From Pezicula radicicola (taxonomy: Eukaryota > Ascomycota > Leotiomycetes > Helotiales > Dermateaceae), in NCBI GenBank assembly GCA_003008705.1, contig PDUO01000110.1, positions 16,732-80,731 of the forward strand: a stretch of DNA of 64,000 nt. Reading direction: 5' to 3'. The position numbers and the translations under genes were made by a program. Each line of letters begins with the position of its first letter. Position 1 is the first letter of the stretch. Shown here piece by piece: positions 22,987-34,174 of the stretch. The notes under the pieces are model-generated. The model had not been told where the DNA came from and did no database searches. It worked only from the letters and a program-made list of their open reading frames with translations.

Positions 22987-23592
22987 TCACTTCAATCTTG
23001 CTTTATATAATTCCTCGTGGTTGTTCTTTTCATGACGGGTGAAATCGCTCGGTCTGTTAAACTCTTTCTGACATGGAACGCAGTATCTCTGATTCAGATT
23101 GGCAGCAATTGCCTTGTGTTCCGGGCCCTTTGCGTCCAAAATGTGCCGAGAAAGGTTATCTGGCCTCCCGAAAGGCTTTCGACAGTTCTCGATAGGACAA
23201 ACGTATTTTCCCCAAGACCCGTTCTTTGGTGAATATTCAACCGTCTTTGTGTGTTCATTCCTAGCCGCAGCTGGCATTTGATCCATCGTTCGGACTTTCT
23301 GTTCCAATGCCGAGACGCGGCTCATGAGGTTGCTTATCATCTTCTCTTGAAGCAGAACTGTTTTCATCAAATCGTACGATGCACGCTCTTCGCAGCAAGG
23401 CCGGTCTTGCTGGGTCGTCTCGCCATCTCGCTCTGGCGACTTGCAGCGACGACGTTTGCTAGTTGAAATTTGATCCCCGGCCTCCAAATGAAGACATCTG
23501 TTTTTATGGCCATGCTGTAGTCCTAAATAGAGTTCATTAGTTTGAATTCGGATACTTGCTTCGATGGTAAACAGACTAGGGCTTCGAAGCAT
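22987..23592 (-). CDS. C2H2 zinc-finger protein with coiled coil
   Basis: An uninterrupted 201-aa frame with ATG at 23592. The N-terminus is basic (SKRRRC, about 45-50, a possible nuclear signal). Residues about 74-104 are a predicted coiled coil (EKMISNLMSRVSALEQKV). Two zinc fingers follow: C132-C137 with H150 and H159 (YVCPIENCRKPF), and C171-C174 with H187 and H192 (YCVPCQKEF). Likely a nuclear DNA-binding or dimerising regulator. Many fungal accessory regions carry short C2H2 proteins of this layout; targets unknown. The start could instead lie in an upstream exon, since a CTACAG acceptor-like site sits before HGHKNR. No RIP stops. Confidence 0.6.
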   Translation of the reverse strand: MLRSPSLFTIEASIRIQTNELYLGLQHGHKNRCLHLEAGDQISTSKRRRCKSPERDGETTQQDRPCCEERASYDLMKTVLLQEKMISNLMSRVSALEQKVRTMDQMPAAARNEHTKTVEYSPKNGSWGKYVCPIENCRKPFGRPDNLSRHILDAKGPEHKAIAANLNQRYCVPCQKEFNRPSDFTRHEKNNHEELYKARLK

Positions 23593-23599
23593 TCTGACG

Positions 23600-25040
23600 G
23601 CAGGGATCCAGAATGGATTCTAACACATGATTCTCATAATTTTGTGCAGATGCTGCATCCTTCAATGGCCTGGACCGATATGAATGACTTGTTGCGTTCG
23701 AAGTATGTTCAAGTCTGTCAGTAAATGATAGTGAAGGCGTTCGAAGCTTGGTGAGACGAAGTGAAAGGAAATACCAAGCTGCACTAAACCTAGTTTGGTT
23801 AGCGGATATGCCTAACGGCGGTTAAGTTTGTCACCGCATTTTTCTGCCCACCATACAAACTCTCAGGTGAAAAGAACACAACCATTGCAAGTCTTAGAGC
23901 GCCGATAGCAATTCATCCTTCTTCAGAGACCGTCCGCCATGAACGCCCAAGTTGCAAAAACGCGTCCCCGCACTTCTCGTGTGAAGCTATCCAAGGATTT
24001 CAAGTAACAGCTACTAGATGCTGTTGTGAGAAAAGGTGCAGGTATGCATCTACCTTGATTTGTCTCGGGAGAGCGGCGAAATATGTTAACTCATCAATTC
24101 AGGACCTTCAAGACGTCGACAGCAACGTGCAGATAGTGGAAATCTTCCTCGAATCACGCCTCCAGCGCATTCCACGAAAAGGCAAATCGACGCTACAGTT
24201 GAGACTATGCCATTACCCTCGAAAAAAGCCCGGTTGACGCAGACGAACATACAGCAGTCTAAAATTGAGGACGAGGAGGCAGAGCAGGCGGCCAAGGTAT
24301 GACAACTTCCCCTAATACTAGTCAACGACTAATAGAGAAGTTCGTGCAGACTGTACAACAGCCACAGCCTCGAAAACGACCATTCCTGTCCTTCCTTGGA
24401 GACTTCGTTGACCAAACTTCTTTGATTCCTGAGAGCCTCGCAGACAGCGGGGGTTAGGGTGGTCCGAGGGATTCTGGAAGCCAGGTCAGGAATGGGAGGC
24501 TTTGCGGGCAAACTCAGCCTGAACATTGGATGATGCTCGCGGAGCTGCGGATCTGTAACGCATCGGGGAGGCCAAGTTCGGCTGGGCAAGGATGGCAGGC
24601 CTGAGGGTGCAATCTCTACTACCTGCGAGTAGAAGAACAGGGACAAACTGACAGCTCTCTGCGCTGAGCAAATCGGAAGGCAAACTTGGGCGTGTGGGAA
24701 GCGGGCGGAGGAACAGCGACACGTTGTCAGCACCGGGTCGAGGTGACCTTGGAACTGACGAAGGGATGGCAGTCGGCCGGGGAGGTCAGAGGCTGGAGGA
24801 AGGGTTAGAAAAGTAGTGAGGAAAGAACAGCCACGAACGTGGGAAGATGCGCTAGATTTTTGGTCCCTTGCGCTTTTATACTGGCGTCTCTAAGCTGCGT
24901 GTAACCGATGGTGACACACAGAACTGACAGGAGGAATTTGGATTCTATAGAGGCCAGTAGTGATTTCCTAGCTAGTTCAGTGATAGGAGCTCTAAAGTCT
25001 TCAAAACCCAAAAACCGAAAAAAAGGAAAAGAAAAAAAAA
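23600..25040. other. Region without a convincing gene
   Basis: Several short frames on both strands (for example minus 24329-24733) lack domain character and clear splice context. A purine-rich tract lies at about 25015-25040, directly downstream of the kinase gene stop. Confidence 0.45.
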
Positions 25041-25047
25041 CCCCCCA

Positions 25048-26719
25048 TTAGTCCTCAAACAACACCTCGGCAAAGCGCTCCTTGACCTGTTCGTCATTCC
25101 AGTCGACCAGGATCCGCTCTTTCGACTCTTCCATTTTTCTCTCCACAAACGGCTCCATTGCACTTCTTTCCCTCTCACTCAATAGATGTACTCTTGTCTT
25201 CCATAGGTCCTGCTTAGCGATGTCCCCTTCCCCTTCCCTGCTACCAAAGAATCTCTCGTCTAGGTACTTCCAGAAGATAGTGTCAAAGGCCCAGCTCTTC
25301 CTCGCAGCATAGTTAAGCCAGAACCGGCCAGTGTTCCAACTCTCCCGCATATATATAGACAGGGTAAATTCCTTCGTCTCTATGCTCTCCTCGGCCTTCT
25401 CCATTGCCCGTAGCCAGGTATTTAGGCGTACATTGTAGATCTTAGTCCAATCATCAATGTCAGTATGCCACATTTCGGGCACGTTTAGCAGTAGCCACCA
25501 AGGAGGGTCAAGGGCGAACTGCGTAGGGGCGATATATGCAAATTCCCAGTCGATAACAGCAACTATGTTATCAGCTTTATTTAAGAGGATATTGCTTGCC
25601 CGGAGGTCGTCACACCAAAGCCTAAAGGAGCTAGATCCACTAGGAGCTGGGGATAGAGGCGAGGTTTGGCTCTTAGACTGGGCGGACCAGTCGTCCTCCA
25701 TGAACCCGAAAGTCGATAGCCGGCCTTGTTTGGCTAGCCTACGGAAGAGCCTGGACGCCCTCCGAGTTAGTTTTACTTGATCTAGAGGATTTCGGAGCTC
25801 TGAGACATGATCCAAGAGGTACAAGACACATTTCAAGAGTAGAAACATGTCTCACGGCTCTTGGGTCTGCTTCAAAAAGGAAATTGTGGCTCAGAGAATG
25901 ACCTTACTGGCGTGCCACGTACTTGTTGCGGCAGTCGTCTGCTGTTTTAACAAGGTCGTTGTGTTGAAATACAAGTTGTGCTATGTGCATCTCTGCCAGC
26001 GCAACGTACCATTCGTCAGCAGTCCTGTACGTTCTGTCCTTGGGGGGAAGGGTAGCGCGAGGGATGTTCGCGAGCTGGAGCATGTTGTTCATGTTCTGGG
26101 TTATTGGCCGTCCTGTCACTAAGAAGGCCTTCTCGTCAGTCTGGGCTAGAGACCCGATACAGGGAAAGCTGGGTTCGAAGAGATGTATTAAGTGGACCGC
26201 AGCTTTGGCGTAAAAGCTCTCAAGTACATCCTCAGAGACGTCGGGATTCAACATATGAGCCTCGTCAGGATGTTTCTCGTTAGGCATCGCCAGCGCATGC
26301 GACATAGATCTGCAGGTTTCGACATATTGGGTAATAATAAAAGGCCCAAGTTCAGAATCCGGAATTGACAGTCCGTGGAAGAGTACTCGGGGGACTGGAA
26401 CCTGGGTATTCTCTGCAATAAAGCTCGCTGTTGCGGCCTCTCGAAGAGTTTTTTCATCTGGAAATTTAGTTCGGACAGGCTGTGGTAGTCGAATGATAAC
26501 ACTGTTATCGGATCCCTCAATTCGCATCCTATAGAGGTTATTGTATCCCCCGATGCGCATCGGAGTTACCCAGGTTGCGGTCATCCTAAATTTCTGTGCT
26601 ACGAAGGATTCTAGCTTGCGTAGCGTAGAGATACGCCGAAATAATTTCTGCGACTCTTCCCAAGCCTCATCGCTTCTATCCCAGGCGACAGTGTCGAAAT
26701 CTGCCCGGTCTTCGTCCAT
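25048..26719 (-). CDS. Fungal APH-family phosphotransferase (kinase-like)
   Basis: complement(25048..25750, 25908..26719), 504 aa. The 157-nt intron has a GTAAGG donor, an ACTAAC branch sequence and a CAG acceptor; the join gives VARQ-LFRRLAKQG, as expected for the family. ATG at 26719. N-lobe: nucleotide-binding strands around GGYNNLYRMRIEG and VIIRLP. C-lobe: catalytic loop WCDDLRASNILLN and metal-binding VIDWEFAY, the APH equivalents of the kinase HxDxxxxN and DFG motifs, then PPWWLL. Such proteins are abundant in Pezizomycotina. Substrates are mostly unknown, and the aminoglycoside name reflects fold only. Cytosolic; no signal peptide. Intact, with no RIP stops, so it is a plausible functional cargo or resident gene. 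It stands alone, with no operon-like partner. Confidence 0.85.
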
Positions 26720-28096
26720 ACTAGCTGTGTGATGCGTTCAAGTGGTCTCACGGTCGATATTAAGGCCAGACAACGAAGGAGGACTGAACGCGACGGAGGA
26801 ATTGAGCCTGCGAGACTTGATGATAGGATTGAGGGTGGCAGAAATGATAACGGGATTAGTATGGGCATGCTGTTGCTAGTTGGATCAGTATGACGCACTA
26901 CCACCATGGAGGCATTTCGGTGTTTCTCGTGTTACAGTTGTGGTGCCGAGTTCACCGCGCGTTTAGAGAAGCACCCTATTCGGTTGAGCTTTTTCAGATC
27001 TAAACATGGACAACGGCGGTGGTTAAACCCTGCCTGTGCACAACGAGTAAGCGCGCGCCTAGGCGAGGCCCGGGTCTGGATATGATGGTTATCACAGAAC
27101 ACTATCATCCGTAACGGCCCTCTAGGTCAACAACTTGGCGCTGTTGGCCTCGGGCCTCCGAGTTGTCACGGACATCAACTGATGGCTATGCCTCCAGCGG
27201 ACTAACACTGCTGACGGGCACTCGCTGTCTAACGAGGCAATAGAAACAGACCGCAATAGGAAGATACTGTACCGGTAAACCGTGAAGCAGGACTATCTGA
27301 AAAGAAAGGAAGAATCGCTCCGTGAGATGTGCTCTCTCACTCCTGGCACATATCCCAACCAGCCGAAAACAAATCAGCTTTCAGCGATTCTCTCGCACCT
27401 TTCGGAATTGTCCGGCCGGGTAGTGGCCGCGGAGGAGGGGAGGCTACCGCCAACATCCATGTTGGTGATATCTATCTGGATTGTTCGAACCAACATTGCT
27501 ACCTAGAATGGCCATCAGCGCTTCGAAGCAGTATCTCGGCCTGGTTCAGGCCGGGAGGACCACGGCGCAGCAGTCAAAACTCTTACGATCTCAAGGCAGG
27601 CATGCTGGATAGTGTTACGCAATGGGGAGTTCCATTGGATGGGCTCTCTTCTGAATCTACAATTTTGGCCCGACTCTCTCACCGAGGGAAAATTACTGCA
27701 TTGCTCCAGGTCGACAGTCTTTGGCCAGAGCGTTTCGCCAGCGAACAATAGCTAACTCCATCCTCTGCAATAACAAATGAAGTCCCTGGGCCAAAAGGTA
27801 TAAAGTCAATTGATTGCCTCCGTATTTCTCGACAATTTGCCTCAAGACACCCAAGACATCAAACATAGTACTTGGCTACGTACCATTACAAGTCCTGAAC
27901 TCTTTTTTTGCTGTACCATCTATCGCCCAACACATCACAACTCCCAACTCACCAAAGGCGGCACACCTCCACTTCCAAAAGCGCCGGTTGACTTATTTCT
28001 TATTGGGCTTAGCGGATAACCAGGTACCCCACAGCCCATGGCACAATCCGCTGCGTCTTAACTGACTTTGCCACTAGAAACTGTTGCGAATTCGCC
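26720..28096. other. Intergenic; one protein-like ORF of unknown nature
   Basis: The plus frame 27329-27751 starts at a non-ATG codon and reads protein-like through NIHVGDIYLDCSNQ, LEWPSALRSSISAWF and LSHRGKITALLQVD. It has no start context or recognised domain and may be a gene fragment. The rest (26720-27280) has nothing identifiable. Confidence 0.35.
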
Positions 28097-28303
28097 ATGT
28101 CCAACAACGATCGAGAGAATAGCCTCGAACGAGAACTAGTCAACGAAGATATGGCGGTTGAAGCCGCGACAGATAGCGTCGAGCGACGTCGGGAGGCGAG
28201 AGAAGAAAGAGAGAGAGAGAAGGAAGAGGAGAGGAAGGCGGCCATGATCAAAGCATCCCTTGAGGCGGCAACTGCCAGCCAGGAGAAGCGCAGGAAGAAA
28301 TAG
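28097..28303 (+). CDS. Small highly charged protein, 68 aa
   Basis: ATG in a good context (CGCCATGTCC), 68 codons, stop TAG. More than half of the residues are E, R, K or D, predicting one long helix (EREREKEEERKAAM). No domain. It could be a genuine short gene or a chance low-complexity frame; an equally long antisense frame exists. A possible promoter region of ordinary composition precedes it. Confidence 0.35.
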   Translation: MSNNDRENSLERELVNEDMAVEAATDSVERRREAREEREREKEEERKAAMIKASLEAATASQEKRRKK

Positions 28304-28309
28304 GTTTAG

Positions 28310-29386
28310 TCAGAGACTGTCACTGCCGAACCTAACATGTCATGAATCCAACTTGTGTCACTCATTTCAGAAAGGCTGGTCCCTAACCCAACATGTACAC
28401 ACTCGTTTTTAGTACTTGGCCCTTTACGGGCATCACACTCGCTTAAATACTATAATCTCTTCAACATACTAACTCTCTGACATTCTGAAGACTGTGATAC
28501 CAAGGTATGACTATGTTTTGAGTCAAGATGCCGATGCCACAATGTAAGCTACTGTGCCTTCAATCTTGTCTAATGTTAATTCATGTAGCGGTTCCCCTTT
28601 TTTTTCCTTTTTTTCTTTTTAGACTTTAGAACCATGTGGCGAGTCCCGTCTAGGCGTATGTTATTCCTAGTTAAGCAAATTTCGACATCCAATCTGGTCT
28701 GAAGAGCACCAAAATCTGCACTTCAATGCGTTGCTTCACCAGAGGTTTCTGCAATGAGGATCTTAAGATCGAAGGGCACCACACGGAGACGCTCCATTTT
28801 TGGAGGGGTGCACAATCGATACGCCATAAACTCTTCCTTCAAACAATATCCATGGTCTGAACGCTATCAATGCTTCAAATCAATGTGTTGCTTCCCCCAC
28901 ATTGCTGCATGACGAATCGATGGAGCCATCTTGATTACCTCAAAGCTCCAACGCACCATGCTACAACCATGGGCTGCAAGTGACAGACTCTCCAGCGTTG
29001 GACTACCAAGACGGATTAGACTTCCAATGTGAAGTATGGCGTGTTGCTCCCTGCTCTCACACAAGGATTGCCTGCATGATGAATGATCGAAGTCACATCG
29101 ATTATTGAAGATGCCAGTGTATCTTACTGCGACCGTGGACTGCCGGGTCAGCCAGAGGATGATGGAAGCGGTATTCTTCTCCGGCGTTGGTCTCCCAAGA
29201 TGGATTAGACTTCCATTGTGATGAATGGCATGAGGATTGATGAATATATAAGGGTACGAATTTCCCTTGAAGTTCTGGTCATTACCTCCCTCTGCATTCC
29301 TCCCAGCTCTTCAGGCAACTTCTGAAGCTTCTCTTCTGTATATATCTTGATCCCGTACATCGAAGCTACCTACAATACCTCTGACG
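28310..29386. other. Intergenic with short direct repeats
   Basis: Two related blocks near 28990-29030 and 29185-29235 share GATTAGACTTCCA-TGTGA and a preceding GTTGG-CT-CCAAGA. No gene recognised. A TATA-like TATATAAGG at about 29245 precedes the ATG at 29387. Confidence 0.4.
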
Positions 29387-29530
29387 ATGGCTTCAACAGA
29401 GATGATCCAAATCGGCCATCCACTGCCCTATCCACAGCCAACTACACCACCGAGTAGCCCGAACCTGTCATCTGAGCATGTTGTCACGTTGAGCAACGCC
29501 CAACAGCTTATTGCCGCATACCTCTCTTGA
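29387..29530 (+). pseudogene. 5' fragment of an unknown gene, cut by a retroelement
   Basis: ATG at 29387 opens 47 codons reading MASTEMIQIGHPLPYPQ, then a proline/serine-rich segment and SNAQQLIAAYLS before a TGA. A TATA-like box and leader lie upstream. The reading stops where the antisense LINE gag sequence begins (about 29515), so the original gene appears truncated at this junction. Its product is not recognisable from the N-terminus. Confidence 0.45.
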
Positions 29531-30682
29531 TTTGCAAGTCTTCGACAGGTGGCCGTAGTAGTGACATTTGAAGCACTGTGTAATAATGCATTCGCGATTA
29601 TACCGCTGTGTCTTCTTTGGCTGGCCACCCCATGTGGCGGTTCCAGTCATTAGCAGGCTATTTGCCACCCTCGGATCTTCAAATTCGACAACCATTGCGT
29701 TTGTCTGCTTGTCCTCCTTCTGCTTTCCTAGCCACCTGATTCTGGTGATATCGCCCTGTTGCGGTAGGTAGTCATTCTCTTCCCAGAATCGAGCTATCAT
29801 ACTATCTTGATTGTCTATTTGTGTGTCCGTGATTGTGACGTCTGATACAATGACTCCATATGTTGGCATCTGGACCCGCGCATTTTGCCCGAGGCATCCA
29901 ATCCAGTCTGCTTTCCATAGTATCAGGTTTTCAGCTGTTCTTGCATCCCAGGCGTACAAGAAGACGTCCCCACTTCCTAGCATTTTGGCGGCCCTGACCC
30001 ACTTCCCCGGGTTGGTCCGTGGCCCTTGTGGTCCCTGCATATTCGCAGTGGTCTGTGCGATATTGTTGATATTTCCTAATTGGGATATCTGTTGATTGAC
30101 GGTTCTAAGGATATATTCAGAGGTGTCCGGTCTCTGTCGGATCTCTGCCGATATCGCTGGATCGTTCATTCGAATTCGGATTTCGCATGCGTCGCCGCGG
30201 ACTTCTGCCTGGGACGTTGCCTTGTTTTTGTTGTAATCTGTTCTTGGTGCTGCTGTTCCAGCACCCGCGACTTGTGCCCAGCTTCTTTCCCTGTTCCCTC
30301 CATGATCCCCGCTTGTATGATTCGCATATTCCTCGGTAGGACGTGCCAGGAGCCGTTGTTCAAGCCGTTGGATAGCTTCAAGGACAGGGTCTCCATAGGT
30401 CCTCCCTTCCTCCTTTTGGACCCAATCTATCCAAGATTTCAAAAATTTCACTGCTTGTTCATGGGGAAGGCCCCGCTTCGTGTTTTTCTTCTCGGGTGTT
30501 GGAGCTTTAAGTGTTGCGATCAACTGCTGAGCTTCGGTCTTGAGATGGTGTATGTGTTCTTCTTGATTTTCTCCCTGCTGCACCAACAATAGGCCATTGG
30601 GTAAGCGAACCCAAAGCCATTTGAGATCGAGGCTGTCATCAATGCGCAACAAATACGGGGGATAAGCGGCTGCGGCGATCAT
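29468..30682 (-). pseudogene. Truncated LINE ORF1 (Gag-like, Tad1-type)
   Basis: Open for about 405 codons from ATG 30682. The C-terminus holds a CCHC knuckle, CFKCHYYGHLSKTC, as in ORF1 of Tad1/CgT1-like non-LTR retrotransposons; the middle has the conserved AVKFLKSWIDWV and WAQVAGAG segments. After KSREVCG the sequence changes to non-LINE DNA (about 29515), so further zinc knuckles and the whole ORF2 (endonuclease, reverse transcriptase) are missing. ORF1 proteins bind element RNA; alone this copy cannot move. Few or no RIP stops inside. Confidence 0.8.
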
Positions 30683-30838
30683 GGACAATTTATGACACGC
30701 ATTCTCTGTTTGCTTCACGCATTACCAAAGCCCGTGCTCCGTCCGTGCTCTAGAACGCTCAAGGGGTGGACTTATTTATCCTTTCCACGAGTATTGGGAT
30801 CTCGCTTCTCCGTATTCGAATATCCGAATCCGAATGCT

Positions 30839-30995
30839 GAAAGGGGGTGGTCAGGAATCAGCGTCCATCCCCTGTGTAGCGTGCCTTTATTTACGCATTT
30901 TTAGGGCTTCATGAGTAGAACTGCGCACCTTACAGACGCTGAAGGCCTTCAAGTGAGTGCAGGGGGTGGACGCTGATTCCTGACCACCCCCTTTC
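30839..30995. repeat. MITE-like inverted repeat element
   Basis: 157 bp with arms of about 35 bp: GAAAGGGGGTGGTCAGGAAT at the left and its inverse at the right, continuing to CAGCGTCCA-CCCCTG. No coding capacity. The outer sequence GAAAGGGGGT matches the tips of the Tc1-like element at 31654-33196, so it may be a non-autonomous relative. The right end is followed by TA. Confidence 0.75.
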
Positions 30996-31199
30996 GTACA
31001 ACCGGACAGGGGCGCACAGCCACAAGCGGCTAGAAATGGACCCCCGCTTAAAATAGTAAAAAGCGCGACACTTAAATCAACCTCACGACTGGGATCATCT
31101 TGTCGCTAAAAATAGCCTTAGGTGGCCGACTCAGCACATGTCGCTTTTAGGGCTGGCTACCACCAGATAGACGCATTTGGACTTTTCTTGATGAGCGAA

Positions 31200-31620
31200 T
31201 CTGAACAAGCATCGCATTCTAGGAGCATTAAAATACTAAAAGATATCTCTCAGAAGGGCATTGTGCCTAGAAGGTTTAGAGTAGTAGAAGAAAATTTCGG
31301 GGAGAGGAGAGAGCGTAGAAGAATTCTTCGAGAAGACGGGCATATCTAGAAGCAATGTTCGAGAAGCGTGTATCGTGTGGGAGAAATCTTCTAGAAGAGT
31401 ACTTCCGCGAATGGCTAGCTCCTAGAAGATTTCTTCTAGAAGCTACGGTCTCTCCGAAGGTAAGTTGTAGGAGAACGTAGCACCTCAAAGAAGTTCTTCA
31501 GTAGCACATATCTTCCAGAAGAGCATCGCTTCCACAAGCCCCACCGCGTGGTCCTCAACAAAACCTCGGCGAATCTCAAGGCATCACCGTCTAGAATCTT
31601 CTATCAACTTCACATTGAGT
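31200..31620. repeat. Cluster of TTCnnGAA palindromes (HSE-like)
   Basis: Repeated short palindromes such as CTTCTAGAAG, TTCTTCGAGAAG, GTTCGAGAAG, CTTCCAGAAG and AGAATCTTCT, at least six within about 300 bp. TTCnnGAA is the core of heat-shock elements, but the cluster could equally be a degenerate minisatellite. No gene start lies next to it, so regulatory use is doubtful. Confidence 0.5.
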
Positions 31621-31766
31621 CTAGTCTCTCTCGATAATTCCTTTCTATTTGTACGAAAGGGGGTCTCAACAGCTGAGGCACCACCCCTGCGAAACTAAGA
31701 TTCTACCACCACTAATAGGGTAACTAACGTATGCTGCTTTTATTCTTAGAAATATATCTTCATTTT

Positions 31767-33053
31767 CTAGTAAGGAGTTTGAGCACCTTTCCGTAGCCGT
31801 ACCTTCTCTAAACGCTCTGGAATAGAGTTAATATACTTATTGATATAATCAACTGTAATCTCCTTTTCCCATATATTAAGAAGAGCCTCTTTTAGTTCTA
31901 GGCTCCAACCACCATGTGGCCTCCTATTTCGTAATAACTACTTTAGAATCCTCTATATATTCTTAATAGGGTTTAAATCAGGAGAGCAAGGGGGCCAATC
32001 GTATATAGTATTTATAAAACACTCAACCCTTGCCCTATTACAAAGGCCTATATTCTTCTTTGTGTCATTTAAACCATGTACTCTACTACCATCCTCTACA
32101 CAGAAATAGCCTAACCCTTGCCTCTCCTTAAATATCTCTGTAAGAGGGCCTCGAAGGATTTGTGACTCGTATTTTTACTATGTAAAGCTACCTTCTCCTT
32201 CACTAATAAAGAAGAGTTGGCTCTTATAATTATAGCTAATTGCAGCCCAACAAGAGACTGATTGTCAGGGATTCTGATCATGTGATCCATTTTATGAGTG
32301 TATAATCTTATGAATATATATAATTATTTCCTCAAGGCCAGAGTTTCCTTATGATCTCTTTCCTCACTTGTAATCAATATTATCACCCAAGTCGCAATTG
32401 TCCTCGAACTTGCACTTGTTCTCTCACACTGATCTCCTACCACTTCGAAAGGTAAATTGTATACAATCAAGCCTTCTCCTTTCCCCTCGTTTTCGTAGGA
32501 CCTTCTTCCGCCGAAGCATTGCTGTATTTACTGTTGATTCGTCGGTATAAAAGCCCTTCCTCCAGTACTCTTTAGGCCTATCCCAATTTGCCCATGAAAA
32601 TATCCACCTCTTTCTTATATTTGTAGCTAAAAGAATAGGCTTACAATCAGGAGGATGGAAATAGTATCTATATCGTACAAAGGCATTTCGAATTGTATTA
32701 TCGTATACTTTAATACCATGGGCTTGAGCAATTTCTTAGAAGGAGAGAGTTCGTCGGTTATAGTGGCCTATATAGAGGTAGTTAGTAGATAATCTACTAG
32801 AGGGAATATAAGATAGAGTACCTATAAACCACTCAATCATCTACTCTACTTGCTCATCTGTAATCTTCCTCTTTGGGCCTTGCCGGTAGCTCCGTCGGTC
32901 AGGTTTTTGTAGCCACTTTCGAGTTGTCCATCTATTAACCTGTAGCTTTCTTGCGGCATCTCTTTGGCTATACCCCTCCTCAATTAGAGTCTTGAATCGG
33001 CAGTGGCGAGGTGTATCGTATTCTGTTCTATCGGTTTTACGTTTTACAACCAT
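31767..33053 (-). pseudogene. Tc1-like transposase, RIPed and split by a solo LTR
   Basis: ATG at 33053 opens an N-terminal helix-turn-helix (GYSQRDAARKLQVNRWTTRKW) for about 70 residues before the first TAG. Further blocks in frame read FYTDESTVNTA (first catalytic D) and WPPCSPDLNPIKNI (third acidic position) near the 3' end, with TAG codons where W or Q is expected. When 32263-32433 is skipped the frame reads on through FRSGRRS-VSCWAAISYNYKS, showing that the LTR landed in a previously continuous gene. No functional product is possible. Confidence 0.85.
32263..32428. repeat. Solo LTR with 5-bp target duplication
   Basis: Starts TGTCAGGG and ends TCTCACA, the TG...CA termini of LTR retrotransposons, flanked on both sides by CTGAT (32258-32262 and 32429-32433). 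Internal sequence is TA-rich with no coding capacity. The remainder of the retroelement was presumably lost by LTR-LTR recombination. Confidence 0.88.
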
Positions 33054-33344
33054 TGTTATATTGTAATTAGAGTGTTATAGAGGTAAATGTAGTTGTATAT
33101 ACTAATGAAGTCGAAATTCTAGTAGGTTCTAAGCAGCGTGGCATTTTTCTGACCGCCTTGCAGGGGTGGTGCCTCACGTATTGAAACCCCCTTTCGTACA
33201 ATTTTCGTGCCTGGACTAACTACGCCAGGCATTGAAGTCATTACTAAACTGGATGTGGCGCACCAGGCAGTACCTCCAGCCACTGTTGGCCTTTATGCCT
33301 AAGGATTCATAATTGAAATTACGGCGTAAATATTGCGGGGTGGT

Positions 33345-33605
33345 TTTGCACTAACCAAAATCGTCACTCGCTTTGATCCGAGGTACAGATCCGCATGGCG
33401 ATCATGCATGAATTTGCGCGCCACAGCAGCCACAAGGCTGATGACGATTCCTGCATAGGTATGAGGCCTTGGAGCTTAGATAAGACCCCTTTATAAGTAT
33501 TAGGGATATTATAAGCTCGGTGGTAGAGCTGTGGTAGAGGAACCCTATTACGCTATAAAAGGAGACTCTTTGTAAATTAGGCGTGAAGGCGACAATGCGA
33601 GCGCA
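33345..33605 (-). repeat. Dispersed repeat family, copy C (partial)
   Basis: Aligns with the inner part of copies A and B (landmarks CTTTGATCCGAGGTAC, TAAGCTCGGTGGTAGAGCTG, AGGCGTGAAGGCGACAA), in the orientation of B. The outer TIR-like end is missing. The open frame at 33402-33827 runs partly through it and is not a credible gene. Confidence 0.7.
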
Positions 33606-33874
33606 TTGGTGACACCCATGAAGCGCCGATCCATGTTCGTGTGTCCTAGCACTTCCCTGAATCAAATTTTCTGAAAGCCGGAAGAGCTCAATGTAACTTA
33701 TAGAGGAGTTCTTGATGCAATGTGGTGAAAATGCCTTCAAAACTTGCTGGAACCATGACAGCCAAGATGGATGGAAGCAAAGGGATTGTAAATATGGATA
33801 GCTACTGGTGGTCAGGTAATTAGACACGGACCATCATGCCGCATGAGCGACCTTCAGTCGCTGGGATCGGTCTA

Positions 33875-34024
33875 CAGTGGGGTGAATTAACTCTGTGTCC
33901 TGGACCGTGCACGGTATGAAATATACGTACTTTTTAGGAGGGAAGTATGACAGGTACGTACCACAGGCATGCTGAAGAGTCTTAGCGTGCACATACCAGG
34001 ACACAGAGTTAATTCACCCCACTG
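33875..34024. mobile_element. MITE, 150 bp, TA target sites
   Basis: Perfect terminal inverted repeats of about 29 bp beginning CAGTGGGGTGAATTAACTC, flanked by TA at 33873-33874 and 34025-34026. No open frame. The parent element is not in this window. Confidence 0.88.
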
Positions 34025-34174
34025 TATGAATAAATCAATCAATCATACTCCAATTCTGACATCATTCTTCACTCACTTTTGGCCTCCTCATCTGATCAGA
34101 TTTTGGCTGATTCTAGTGGGGTTTCGAGCCATTTGAATCATTCAATTTAGGCGTTGGCTCCAATTCCGACCGTG

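Larger units (their letters stand above)
31654..33196 (-). mobile_element. Tc1/mariner-like element, dead
   Basis: Ends are inverted: CGAAAGGGGGT-TCAA then GAGGCACCACCCCTGC at the left, and the inverse at the right, each flanked by TA (31652-31653, 33197-33198). It contains one RIPed transposase gene on the minus strand, interrupted by a 166-bp solo LTR at 32263-32428. Confidence 0.88.

Noticed and set aside
24329..24733. 134-aa minus ORF and its overlapping 78-aa frame
   Set aside because: No ATG context, domain or splice support; two overlapping frames of similar quality suggest chance.
33402..33827. 141-aa minus ORF
   Set aside because: It overlaps dispersed repeat copy C and has no domain; more likely a chance frame in repeat DNA.
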